Assembly: GCA_002347265.1 (NCBI GenBank)
Contig: DDYB01000014.1
Span: 1 to 19,388 of the forward strand
DNA: 19,388 bases
Reading direction: 5' to 3'
DNA from: Desulfobacteraceae bacterium UBA2245
Lineage (GTDB): Bacteria; Desulfobacterota; Desulfobacteria; Desulfobacterales; UBA2245
Shown one piece after another: positions 6,887 through 13,913 of this stretch (position 1 is its first letter; every line of letters starts with the position of its first letter). Both the position numbers and the translations under genes were made by a program. A model generated the notes under the pieces. It was not told the origin of the DNA and did no database searches. It was given only the letters and a program-made list of their open reading frames with translations.

Positions 6887-9781
6887 GTTAAGGAGCCATG
6901 AAATCCTGGATTTCGTTTAACAGGTTTTTTGAAGGCGTCCGGCTGGAGTTGTGGTTATGTCTGTTTCTGGCGGCGTCGATACTTGCGATTTACCTGCCTG
7001 TCTGCGGATATGAATTCATCAACTATGACGATCCCGTGTATGTGGTTGAAAATGATACGGTGAGAAGGGGGTTGACCTTAGAGGGCACAAGGTGGGCTTT
7101 TACATCGATGCACGCGGCGAACTGGCATCCGGTGACTTGGCTGTCGCACATGCTGGACGTTCAGATGTACGGCCTGAATGCCGGTGCCCACCACTCGACG
7201 AACGTGATCTTTCATATATTGAACATCATGCTGCTCTTTCTGCTGCTGCGCCGGACGACCGGGGCATTGTGGCGGAGCGCCATGGTGGCGGTGCTATTTG
7301 CCGTGCATCCGCTGCATGTGGAGTCTGTGGCTTGGATCAGCGAGCGCAAGGACGTATTGAGCGCTTTTTTTGGGTTTCTGACCTTACTGGCATACGCGGA
7401 ATATGTAAAACGGCCCGGTTGGTTACGGTATGGAACTGCACTGCTGCTGTTTGCGCTGGGTATGATGTCCAAGCCGATGGTCGTAACGCTGCCGTTTCTG
7501 ATGCTCCTTCTGGATTATTGGCCGTTGAATCGATACGTACAGGAAAATGGTGTTCGGCGGTTCGCGTTTCTGGTAAAGGAAAAGCTTCCGTTTTTTGTGC
7601 TGGCTGTTGCTTCGTGCGTGGTGACGATGATCGCCCAGGGGCGCGGGGGGGCTGTGGCACCATTGGAATTCTATTCTTTTGGCATGCGGGTGGCCAATGC
7701 GATAGTTGCCTATGTCGCCTATCTGGGCAAGATGATCTGGCCAATGAATCTGGCGGTTCTGTATCCGCATCCAGGGGTGAGGCCGATTTGGCAGGTAGCC
7801 GGGGCTTCATTGCTGCTGCTGGGGATAACGTGTTTTGTATTGGCTCAGACAAAACGTAGATCGTGGTTGGCGGTAGGATGGCTCTGGTATCTGGGAACAC
7901 TGGTACCAGTAATCGGCCTGGTGCAGGTGGGATTGCAGGCCATGGCCGACCGATACGCTTATATCCCGTTGATCGGCATTTATATTGTTCTGGCCTGGGA
8001 GTTTCATGAGGCGTTGCATCGATGGGGGTGCGGGGTCCGGGGACTGGCCCTGGCAGGTATGGCGGTTACGGCGGTATTGATGCTGATTGCATGGAATCAG
8101 GTCCGATACTGGGAAAACAGCATCGCACTTTATTCTCACACCCTTGAAGTGACCGATGCGAACTGGTCAATTCGTAATAATCTGGGAAATGCTTATGCGG
8201 AAATCAATCAAAATGATCAAGCGATGCATCATTATCAGGAGGCCATCCGTATCAAGCCGGACTACTTCGAGGCTTACAACAACATGGGAACGGTAATGGC
8301 AAAAATGAAAAGGCGAGATGATGCCGTTGCTTATTTTTTGAATGCTTTAAAATACAATCCTGATTCAGCGTTTGCTCACAATAACCTGGGCAGACTTTTG
8401 GCTGAGCAAATGAAATACGAGGATGCGATCCGGCACTTCAGGGCGGCTCTGAGAATCAAGCCGGATTATCAGGGTGCACAACATAATCTTCAAGTTGTTT
8501 TAAAATTGCAGGCGGATAATCAATAATAAGCACATTCGCGGCATGTGTTAAGGAGCCATGAAATCCCGGAATTCGTTCAACAGGTATTTTGAAGGTGTCC
8601 GGCCGGGGCTGTGGGTATGTCTGTTTCTGGTGGCCGCGATACTGGCTATTTACTTCCCTGTCAGTGGATATGAGTTTATCAATTATGATGATCCGCTGTA
8701 TGTGGTGGATAATGATCAGGTGAGAAGGGGATTGACATTCGAGGGGATCCAATGGGCTTTTACCTCTCTGCATGCGGCGAACTGGCATCCGATAACCTGG
8801 CTGTCGCACATGCTGGATGTAGAGTTGTACGGCCTGAATGCCGGTGCCCACCACTCGACGAACGTGATCTTTCATATATTGAACAGCATGCTGCTCTTTC
8901 TGCTGTTGCATCGAATGACGGGAGCATTGTGGCGGAGCGCGATGGTGGCGGCGCTGTTTGCGGTGCATCCGCTGCATGTGGAGTCCGTGGCATGGATCAG
9001 CGAGCGCAAGGACGTATTGAGTGCATTTTTTGGATTTCTGACCCTAATGGCCTATGCGGAATACGTCCGGCATACTTCTCTGATGCGGTATGGCGCCGCC
9101 TTGCTCCTGTTCGCGCTGGGTATGATGTCCAAGCCGATGGTCGTAACGCTGCCGTTTCTGATGATGCTTCTGGATTACTGGCCGTTGAACCGATACGCGG
9201 AGGAGGGTGGTGTACGGCGTTTTGCCGCTCTGGTACGAGAAAAGCTTCCTTTTTTTGCATTGGCTGCGGCTTCGTGCGTGGTGACAATGATTGCCCAGAA
9301 GCAGGGCGGGGCGATGGATATGCTTGCATCCTATTCTTTTGGCGCGCGGGTTGCCAACGCTCTCGTGGCCTATGTTGCCTATCTGGGCAAGATGATCTGG
9401 CCGATAAATCTGGCTATCTTTTATCCACATCTTGGAATGCGGCCTTTGTGGCAGGTTTTCGGAGCGGTTGCAGTGGTCGGCGGCATCAGCGCGGCGGCGT
9501 TGTTGTGGGCCAGGCGCCGACCGTGGCTGACTGTGGGATGGCTCTGGTATCTGGGGACACTGGTACCGGTGATCGGACTGGTGCAAGTCGGCTTTCAGTG
9601 CATGGCCGACCGATACGCCTACATACCCCTGATCGGAGTATACATTGTTCTGGCCTGGGGTTTTCATGATATGTTTCAGAGATGGCGGCGTAAGACCTTG
9701 GGGCTGATTTTTGCGGGCATGGCGGTTCCGGCAGCATTGATACTTTTGACGTGGAATCAGGTCAAATGCTGGGAAAACAGC
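6887..9781 (+). repeat. Tandem direct duplication: units 6887-8121 and 8547-9781
   Basis: The two units keep a constant offset of 1660 bases from the shared ribosome-binding site (GTTAAGGAGCCATG at 6887 and 8547) to the WENS codons (8121 and 9781), with no gap. Exact runs include 60 bases (7166-7225 = 8826-8885) and 51 bases (7453-7503 = 9113-9163). Similarity falls sharply after the second boundary, where the TPR-coding parts begin. This marks a duplication of a whole gene whose 5' two-thirds has been kept alike, by selection or gene conversion. Confidence 0.9.
6898..8526 (+). CDS. TMTC-like GT-C glycosyltransferase with TPR domain (copy 2)
   Basis: The 542-residue product has the same plan as copy 1: a membrane domain to about residue 415, the acidic pair Asp44-Asp45 in INYDDPVYVV, HPLHVESVAWISERKDVLS (137-155) and ADRYAYIPLIG. 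Three TPRs follow (about 422-530; NNLGNAYAE, NNMGTVMAK, NNLGRLLAE). A clear AAGGAG lies before ATG 6898. It is the tandem duplicate of copy 3: 80 of the first 100 residues match, and the two genes align without gaps over more than 1.2 kb. The TPR part differs much more. Expected activity is lipid-linked sugar transfer to a protein or glycan on the periplasmic face, by analogy with TMTC1-4. The specific sugar is inferred, not shown. Confidence 0.88.
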   Translation: MKSWISFNRFFEGVRLELWLCLFLAASILAIYLPVCGYEFINYDDPVYVVENDTVRRGLTLEGTRWAFTSMHAANWHPVTWLSHMLDVQMYGLNAGAHHSTNVIFHILNIMLLFLLLRRTTGALWRSAMVAVLFAVHPLHVESVAWISERKDVLSAFFGFLTLLAYAEYVKRPGWLRYGTALLLFALGMMSKPMVVTLPFLMLLLDYWPLNRYVQENGVRRFAFLVKEKLPFFVLAVASCVVTMIAQGRGGAVAPLEFYSFGMRVANAIVAYVAYLGKMIWPMNLAVLYPHPGVRPIWQVAGASLLLLGITCFVLAQTKRRSWLAVGWLWYLGTLVPVIGLVQVGLQAMADRYAYIPLIGIYIVLAWEFHEALHRWGCGVRGLALAGMAVTAVLMLIAWNQVRYWENSIALYSHTLEVTDANWSIRNNLGNAYAEINQNDQAMHHYQEAIRIKPDYFEAYNNMGTVMAKMKRRDDAVAYFLNALKYNPDSAFAHNNLGRLLAEQMKYEDAIRHFRAALRIKPDYQGAQHNLQVVLKLQADNQ

Positions 9782-10213
9782 GCTATAATTTATTCCTGCG
9801 CGCTTCGAAATACCACCGGCAATTTTGTGGCGCACAACAATTTGGGGGCGGCCCTGTCAGTGATAGGCAACCATTCCGATGCCGTTGCGCATTACAGAGA
9901 AGCAATCAAAATCTTTCCGAATTACGCAGATGCACATAAAAATCTGGGTCTAACCCTTCTCGCTTTGGGTAAAAAAGATGCGGCCATCGAACATTTCCGA
10001 AAGGCTTTCCAAATCGTTTCTCAAGCCCCCCCCAAAGCACACAATGATTTCGGAGTCTTACTGGCCGAGCAGGGCAGACTCGACGAGGCGATTTCACATT
10101 TTCATAAAGCCCTGGAATTGGATGCGACATTTAATGTGGCCAGGAAGAATCTGGAAACCGCTCTGAAGGAAAAGAACGATAATTCGATGGATGCCAAGTC
10201 GATCAAACAATAA
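8558..10213 (+). CDS. TMTC-like GT-C glycosyltransferase with TPR domain (copy 3)
   Basis: This 551-residue paralogue of copy 2 has Asp44-Asp45 in INYDDPLYVV, HPLHVESVAWISERKDVLS (137-155), GTLVPVIGLVQVG and ADRYAYIPLIG in the membrane domain. Three TPR-like units follow (about 423-530; NNLGAALSV, KNLGLTLLA, NDFGVLLAE), then a polar tail. The ribosome-binding site AAGGAG (8549-8554) and the first codons are copied from the upstream paralogue. The second TPR has an irregular linker (QIVSQAPPKAH). Sequence outside the TPRs closely follows copy 2, so the catalytic chemistry should be the same and any specialisation should lie in acceptor choice. The final genes of the locus follow after a 30-nt A-rich gap. 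Confidence 0.88.
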   Translation: MKSRNSFNRYFEGVRPGLWVCLFLVAAILAIYFPVSGYEFINYDDPLYVVDNDQVRRGLTFEGIQWAFTSLHAANWHPITWLSHMLDVELYGLNAGAHHSTNVIFHILNSMLLFLLLHRMTGALWRSAMVAALFAVHPLHVESVAWISERKDVLSAFFGFLTLMAYAEYVRHTSLMRYGAALLLFALGMMSKPMVVTLPFLMMLLDYWPLNRYAEEGGVRRFAALVREKLPFFALAAASCVVTMIAQKQGGAMDMLASYSFGARVANALVAYVAYLGKMIWPINLAIFYPHLGMRPLWQVFGAVAVVGGISAAALLWARRRPWLTVGWLWYLGTLVPVIGLVQVGFQCMADRYAYIPLIGVYIVLAWGFHDMFQRWRRKTLGLIFAGMAVPAALILLTWNQVKCWENSAIIYSCALRNTTGNFVAHNNLGAALSVIGNHSDAVAHYREAIKIFPNYADAHKNLGLTLLALGKKDAAIEHFRKAFQIVSQAPPKAHNDFGVLLAEQGRLDEAISHFHKALELDATFNVARKNLETALKEKNDNSMDAKSIKQ

Positions 10214-10243
10214 AAAAAATTAACGAAAGAGCAACGGGATCAA

Positions 10244-11002
10244 ATGTATAAAGACAAAAAAGTGTTTGTGGTGATGCCGGCATACAACGCCGCACAAACC
10301 CTGAAAAAGACTTATGACGAGGTGATGGCGCAGGGGATCGTGGATCTGGTCATCGTGGTGGACGACGCCAGCCGCGATGAAACCGTCGCCGTTGCCAAAA
10401 CCCTTCCTCAAACCCTGGTTCACGCCCACCCCAAAAACATGGGCTACGGCGCCAATCAGAAAAGCTGCTATCGCATGGCCCTTGAAAACGGCGCGGACAT
10501 CGTCGTCATGGTCCATCCCGACTACCAGTACACGCCGAAGCTCATTCCGGCCATGGCCTCGATGATCGGAAACGGCCTCTATGAATGCGTGCTCGGTTCG
10601 AGAATTCTGGGAGGCTATGCCCTCAAGGGCGGGATGCCGTTGTGGAAATACATCGCCAACCGCGGGCTCACCTTGGTTGAAAATCTACTTCTCGACGCCA
10701 AGCTTTCCGAGTATCATACCGGCTTTCGCGCCTTTTCGAGAAAGCTGCTCGAAAGCCTGCGCCTGGACGATCTGTCCGATGATTTTGTGTTCGACAACCA
10801 GATGCTGGCACAGATTCTCTGGAAAGGACATATGATCGCGGAGGTGAGCTGCCCGACAAAATATTTTGCCGAGGCTTCCTCGATCAATCTGAAAAGAAGC
10901 ATAGAATATGGCTTCGGATGTCTGTTTACCGCGTTTTCATTTCGATTGTCCCGAATGAAGCTGATTCAATCTCAATTGTTCCCGAAGATGCCTGGTCGAT
11001 AA
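10244..11002 (+). CDS. DPM1-like family 2 glycosyltransferase, no membrane domain
   Basis: This 252-residue GT-A fold protein begins KVFVVMPAYNAAQTL, has VVDDAS (38-43), and carries HPDYQY (91-96) where most relatives have DGDGQ. TGFRAFSR (near residue 164) is the usual acceptor-side motif. Related enzymes transfer a sugar from a nucleotide donor to polyprenyl phosphate at the cytoplasmic face. No hydrophobic anchor is present, as in human DPM1, so it may need a membrane partner. It is a plausible donor supplier for the preceding TMTC-like enzymes, which in animals use DPM1-made dolichyl-phosphate mannose. Base composition is GC-rich (for example 35 of 60 bases at 10441-10500). The start has only a weak ribosome-binding site. 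Substrate unknown. Confidence 0.85.
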   Translation: MYKDKKVFVVMPAYNAAQTLKKTYDEVMAQGIVDLVIVVDDASRDETVAVAKTLPQTLVHAHPKNMGYGANQKSCYRMALENGADIVVMVHPDYQYTPKLIPAMASMIGNGLYECVLGSRILGGYALKGGMPLWKYIANRGLTLVENLLLDAKLSEYHTGFRAFSRKLLESLRLDDLSDDFVFDNQMLAQILWKGHMIAEVSCPTKYFAEASSINLKRSIEYGFGCLFTAFSFRLSRMKLIQSQLFPKMPGR

Positions 11003-11042
11003 AGGGCGGTTTTCTCATTTTCCAGGGCGAGGGCGATATGAC

Positions 11043-11996
11043 ATGCGTATTTCAATAGTGATTCCAATTTACAATGAGTCCAAAAACATCCGAATGATAT
11101 ATGAAAGAATCAAAGCCTCCATGGATGATTCAAAATATACTTACGAGGTTATCCTGGTAAATGACGGCTCCACGGATTCCTCCGAAGCAGAACTCAACCA
11201 TATTGCCGGCCTTGACAAGCGTTTTAAGGTGATTCATCTGCGGCGTAATTTCGGCCAGACAGCCGCCATGATGGCGGGCTTTGATTTTGCTTCAGGAGAA
11301 GTTATCGTTCCGATGGACGGAGATCTTCAAAATGATCCTCTTGATATCCCAAGGCTCATTGAAAAAATCGAGGAAGGTTATGATGTGTGCTCCGGCTGGC
11401 GGATGCATCGAAGAGATAACCGTTTGAAAAGAAATTTTCCCAGCTGGGTTGCAAATCGACTGATCTCAATGGTCTCCGGAGTGAAGCTGCATGATTATGG
11501 GTGTAGTCTCAAAGCCTATCGGTCTGAAATTATAAAGGATGTTAAACTGTATGGTGAAATGCACCGGTTTATTCCGATTTACGCCCGCTGGCAGGGCGCT
11601 AAAATTGCGGAGATTCCCGTAAACCATAACCCGCGTGTTCATGGAAAATCCAAATACGGTCTGGAAAGGACTTTCAAGGTTTTTCTGGATCTGATTTTTC
11701 TGATGAGCTTTATGACCCTTTCCAATAAACCGATTTATATTTTTGGGGGGGTTGGAATCATCAATATGGCCCTTGCCTTTTTGAGTTTTTCCCTGATGGT
11801 TTATTTCAAGTTCTGGGGGGGCAAGTCGTTTATCGAGACGCCGTTGCCTCAGCTGGTCGTTTTATTTGTAATCATGGGATTTATATCGATATTGATGGGA
11901 TTTATCGCGGAACTGCTTGTCAGAACCTATTATGAATCTCAAGGAAAGCCGGTTTACGCCATCAAAGAAAGCCGTAATCTGGAGCCTGAAATATAA
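11043..11996 (+). CDS. GtrB/CsbB-like polyprenyl-phosphate glycosyltransferase (GT2)
   Basis: The 317-residue product has a GT-A domain with ISIVIPIYNES, VNDGSTDSS, RRNFGQTAAMMAGFDFASG, the metal-binding MDGDLQNDP (Asp92, Asp94) and HGKSKYG. Two C-terminal membrane spans follow (about 236-258 and 270-290). This is the layout of GtrB, ArnC and CsbB, which make undecaprenyl-phosphate sugars. ATG 11043 has GAGGG at 11029-11033; the ATG at 11038 is in another frame. The stop overlaps the asnB ATG by one base (TAATG). In Bacillus and Listeria-type systems a CsbB-like enzyme works with YfhO, and a YfhO-like gene lies two genes on. The gene is markedly AT-rich (21 GC of 60 at 11101-11160) compared with the GT2 gene before it. 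Confidence 0.93.
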   Translation: MRISIVIPIYNESKNIRMIYERIKASMDDSKYTYEVILVNDGSTDSSEAELNHIAGLDKRFKVIHLRRNFGQTAAMMAGFDFASGEVIVPMDGDLQNDPLDIPRLIEKIEEGYDVCSGWRMHRRDNRLKRNFPSWVANRLISMVSGVKLHDYGCSLKAYRSEIIKDVKLYGEMHRFIPIYARWQGAKIAEIPVNHNPRVHGKSKYGLERTFKVFLDLIFLMSFMTLSNKPIYIFGGVGIINMALAFLSFSLMVYFKFWGGKSFIETPLPQLVVLFVIMGFISILMGFIAELLVRTYYESQGKPVYAIKESRNLEPEI

Positions 11997-13864
11997 TGTG
12001 CGGAATAGCCGGCTTCGTGGGGGATGGGGAAAAGCAGGATCTTGCCAAGATGGCGGATTGTCTCGCCCACCGCGGGCCGGACGCAGAGGGTTTTTGGCAC
12101 GATTCAAAAAAAAGAATTCATCTGGCGCATAAGCGGCTTTCCATTATTGATCTTGAAGGCGGGGCGCAGCCCATGTCAACAGAAGATGGCGCGCTTACGA
12201 TCGTCTATAACGGAGAAATCTACAACCACCTTGAGTTGCGCAGAGAGCTTGAAAGCAAAGGGCATCGATTCCATACAAGCCACTCGGATACAGAGACGCT
12301 TCTGTTCGCCTACCGGCAATGGGGGGCCGCTTTCCCGAAAAAACTCAATGGGATGTGGGCGTTTGCAATATACGACCGGAATCGCAATCAAATTTTTTTC
12401 AGCCGCGACAGGTTCGGGAAAAAACCTCTTTACTACTCCCTGCAAAATGGAACGTTCGCGTTTTCATCGGAACTTAAATCCCTGATTCAGCATCGCCGCA
12501 TTTCGGCTGAAATTTCTAAAGAAAGTTTAAAAAAATACTTTGCCTATGGATTTATTCCTGCGCCGAGATCCATTTACAAAAACATTTTTAAATTGCCGGC
12601 AGGATGCAATCTGATATTCGATCTTCCGAATTTCCGTATGTCGGTTATTCCATACTGGCGTTTTGTGATCGAGCCCTTTGAAAAACTGCCGAAACATCCG
12701 GAGCAGGAATGGGGGGAACAGATCCGTGAACTGCTTGCCGCCGCTGTAAAACGGAGAATGGTTTCAGACGTGCCGTTAGGTGTTTTCCTCAGCGGCGGAA
12801 TTGATTCATCGTCGATTGCCGCCTATGCCTCAAAATTCAGCGCCCACAGGTTGAAGACGTTCAGTATCGGCTTTTCAGAGAAAAGCTTCGATGAAACGGA
12901 CTTTTCCGACCGCATGGCATTCAGCCTGGGCGCCGACCACCGGAACAGGCAATTCTCGATTGACAGCGCCCTGGATGTACTGCCGGACGTGATTCAAAAG
13001 CTCGATGAACCCCTGGGAGACAGTTCTCTGCTACCGACGTTCCTGCTGTGCAGAGAGACCCGGAAGACAGTTACCGTGGCCGTGGGCGGCGACGGCGCGG
13101 ACGAGTTGTTCGCAGGCTATGATCCGTTCCATGCGCTGAGGTTGGCCCGGATTTATGACAGGCTTGTTCCAAAGCCCATGCACCAGGCGTTAAGATCAAT
13201 TGCCGCAAGGCTTCCGGTATCGCACAATAACATGAGTTTGGATTTCAAGATCAAACGCACCCTGCGCGGGCTTTCTTATCTTAAAAAAATCTGGAATCCG
13301 GTATGGCTCGGCCCTCTTGAACCTTCCGAGCTGCAAGCGCTTTTTCAAGAACCGATGGACCTTGAAGATCTTTACTCCGAGGCCATAGAATCCTGGGATC
13401 ATTGCACTCAGGAGAATATAGTTGACAAGACGTTGCAGTTTTATACCGATTTGTATTTGAGAAATGATATTACGACCAAAATCGACAGGGCGAGCATGAT
13501 GAATTCACTTGAGGTCCGTTCGCCTTATCTGGATGTCGATCTGGTTGATTTTGTTCGAAGGATACCGAGTAATTTTAAATACAGGAACGGACAGACCAAG
13601 TATATTCTGAAAAAAGCGCTGGAAGGGGTTTTGCCCAAGGCGGTTCTTTATAGACGAAAACATGGCTTTGGCATACCGGTGGGTAAATGGTTCCGGGAGC
13701 AGAGGCTCCTTGTGGATTTTTCTGAAGAAATACCTTTTGGTTCCAAAGATTTTTTGCATGGACGCTACGAAGAGCATGTTCGGGGAGAACATGACCATCG
13801 GCTTTTTCTTTGGAATTATTGGATACTCAATAAGGTTTTGAGGTCGCATGAAAAATGTCGTTGA
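11996..13864 (+). CDS. asnB: Asparagine synthase-like glutamine amidotransferase
   Basis: The 622-residue protein has an N-terminal class II glutaminase domain: catalytic Cys2 in MCGIAGF, then RGPDAEG, YNGEIYNH and SDTETLL. The C-terminal synthetase domain has the ATP pyrophosphatase loop SGGIDSS (266-272) and VGGDGADELFAGYD (363-376). Length and motif order are those of AsnB. Glutamine-derived ammonia is channelled to an adenylated carboxylate. Inside glycan clusters such enzymes often amidate uronic acids or other sugar carboxylates rather than make asparagine; that is an inference from context. The ATG overlaps the preceding stop by one base. The gene shares the low GC of its neighbours (21 of 60 at 12481-12540). 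Ordinary asparagine synthesis cannot be excluded. Confidence 0.93.
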   Translation: MCGIAGFVGDGEKQDLAKMADCLAHRGPDAEGFWHDSKKRIHLAHKRLSIIDLEGGAQPMSTEDGALTIVYNGEIYNHLELRRELESKGHRFHTSHSDTETLLFAYRQWGAAFPKKLNGMWAFAIYDRNRNQIFFSRDRFGKKPLYYSLQNGTFAFSSELKSLIQHRRISAEISKESLKKYFAYGFIPAPRSIYKNIFKLPAGCNLIFDLPNFRMSVIPYWRFVIEPFEKLPKHPEQEWGEQIRELLAAAVKRRMVSDVPLGVFLSGGIDSSSIAAYASKFSAHRLKTFSIGFSEKSFDETDFSDRMAFSLGADHRNRQFSIDSALDVLPDVIQKLDEPLGDSSLLPTFLLCRETRKTVTVAVGGDGADELFAGYDPFHALRLARIYDRLVPKPMHQALRSIAARLPVSHNNMSLDFKIKRTLRGLSYLKKIWNPVWLGPLEPSELQALFQEPMDLEDLYSEAIESWDHCTQENIVDKTLQFYTDLYLRNDITTKIDRASMMNSLEVRSPYLDVDLVDFVRRIPSNFKYRNGQTKYILKKALEGVLPKAVLYRRKHGFGIPVGKWFREQRLLVDFSEEIPFGSKDFLHGRYEEHVRGEHDHRLFLWNYWILNKVLRSHEKCR

Positions 13865-13913
13865 AATCGGATAAGATGGCCATGTCAAGTATAATGACGT
13901 ACGGGGTAAATAC

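Noticed and set aside
8531..8547. Small hairpin CACAT...ATGTG before the third TMTC gene
   Set aside because: Only five base pairs with a seven-base loop; it is not shared with the paralogue's leader and too weak to call regulatory.
8820..8890. 60-base exact repeat within the TMTC genes as a CRISPR or mobile repeat
   Set aside because: It is an in-frame part of the gene duplication with constant offset, with no spacers and only two copies.
10244..11002. Inactive GT2 because HPDYQY replaces DGDGQ
   Set aside because: As far as I recall, this variant motif is common in a DPM1-like subgroup, the Asp is kept, and the rest of the fold is intact.
13890..13895. Perfect TATAAT before the yfhO-like gene, as an internal sigma-70 promoter
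   Set aside because: The hexamer 17 bases upstream is TCGGAT and the TTGAAA at 13861 is 23 bases away, so no -35 fits; the sequence is AT-rich enough for chance.
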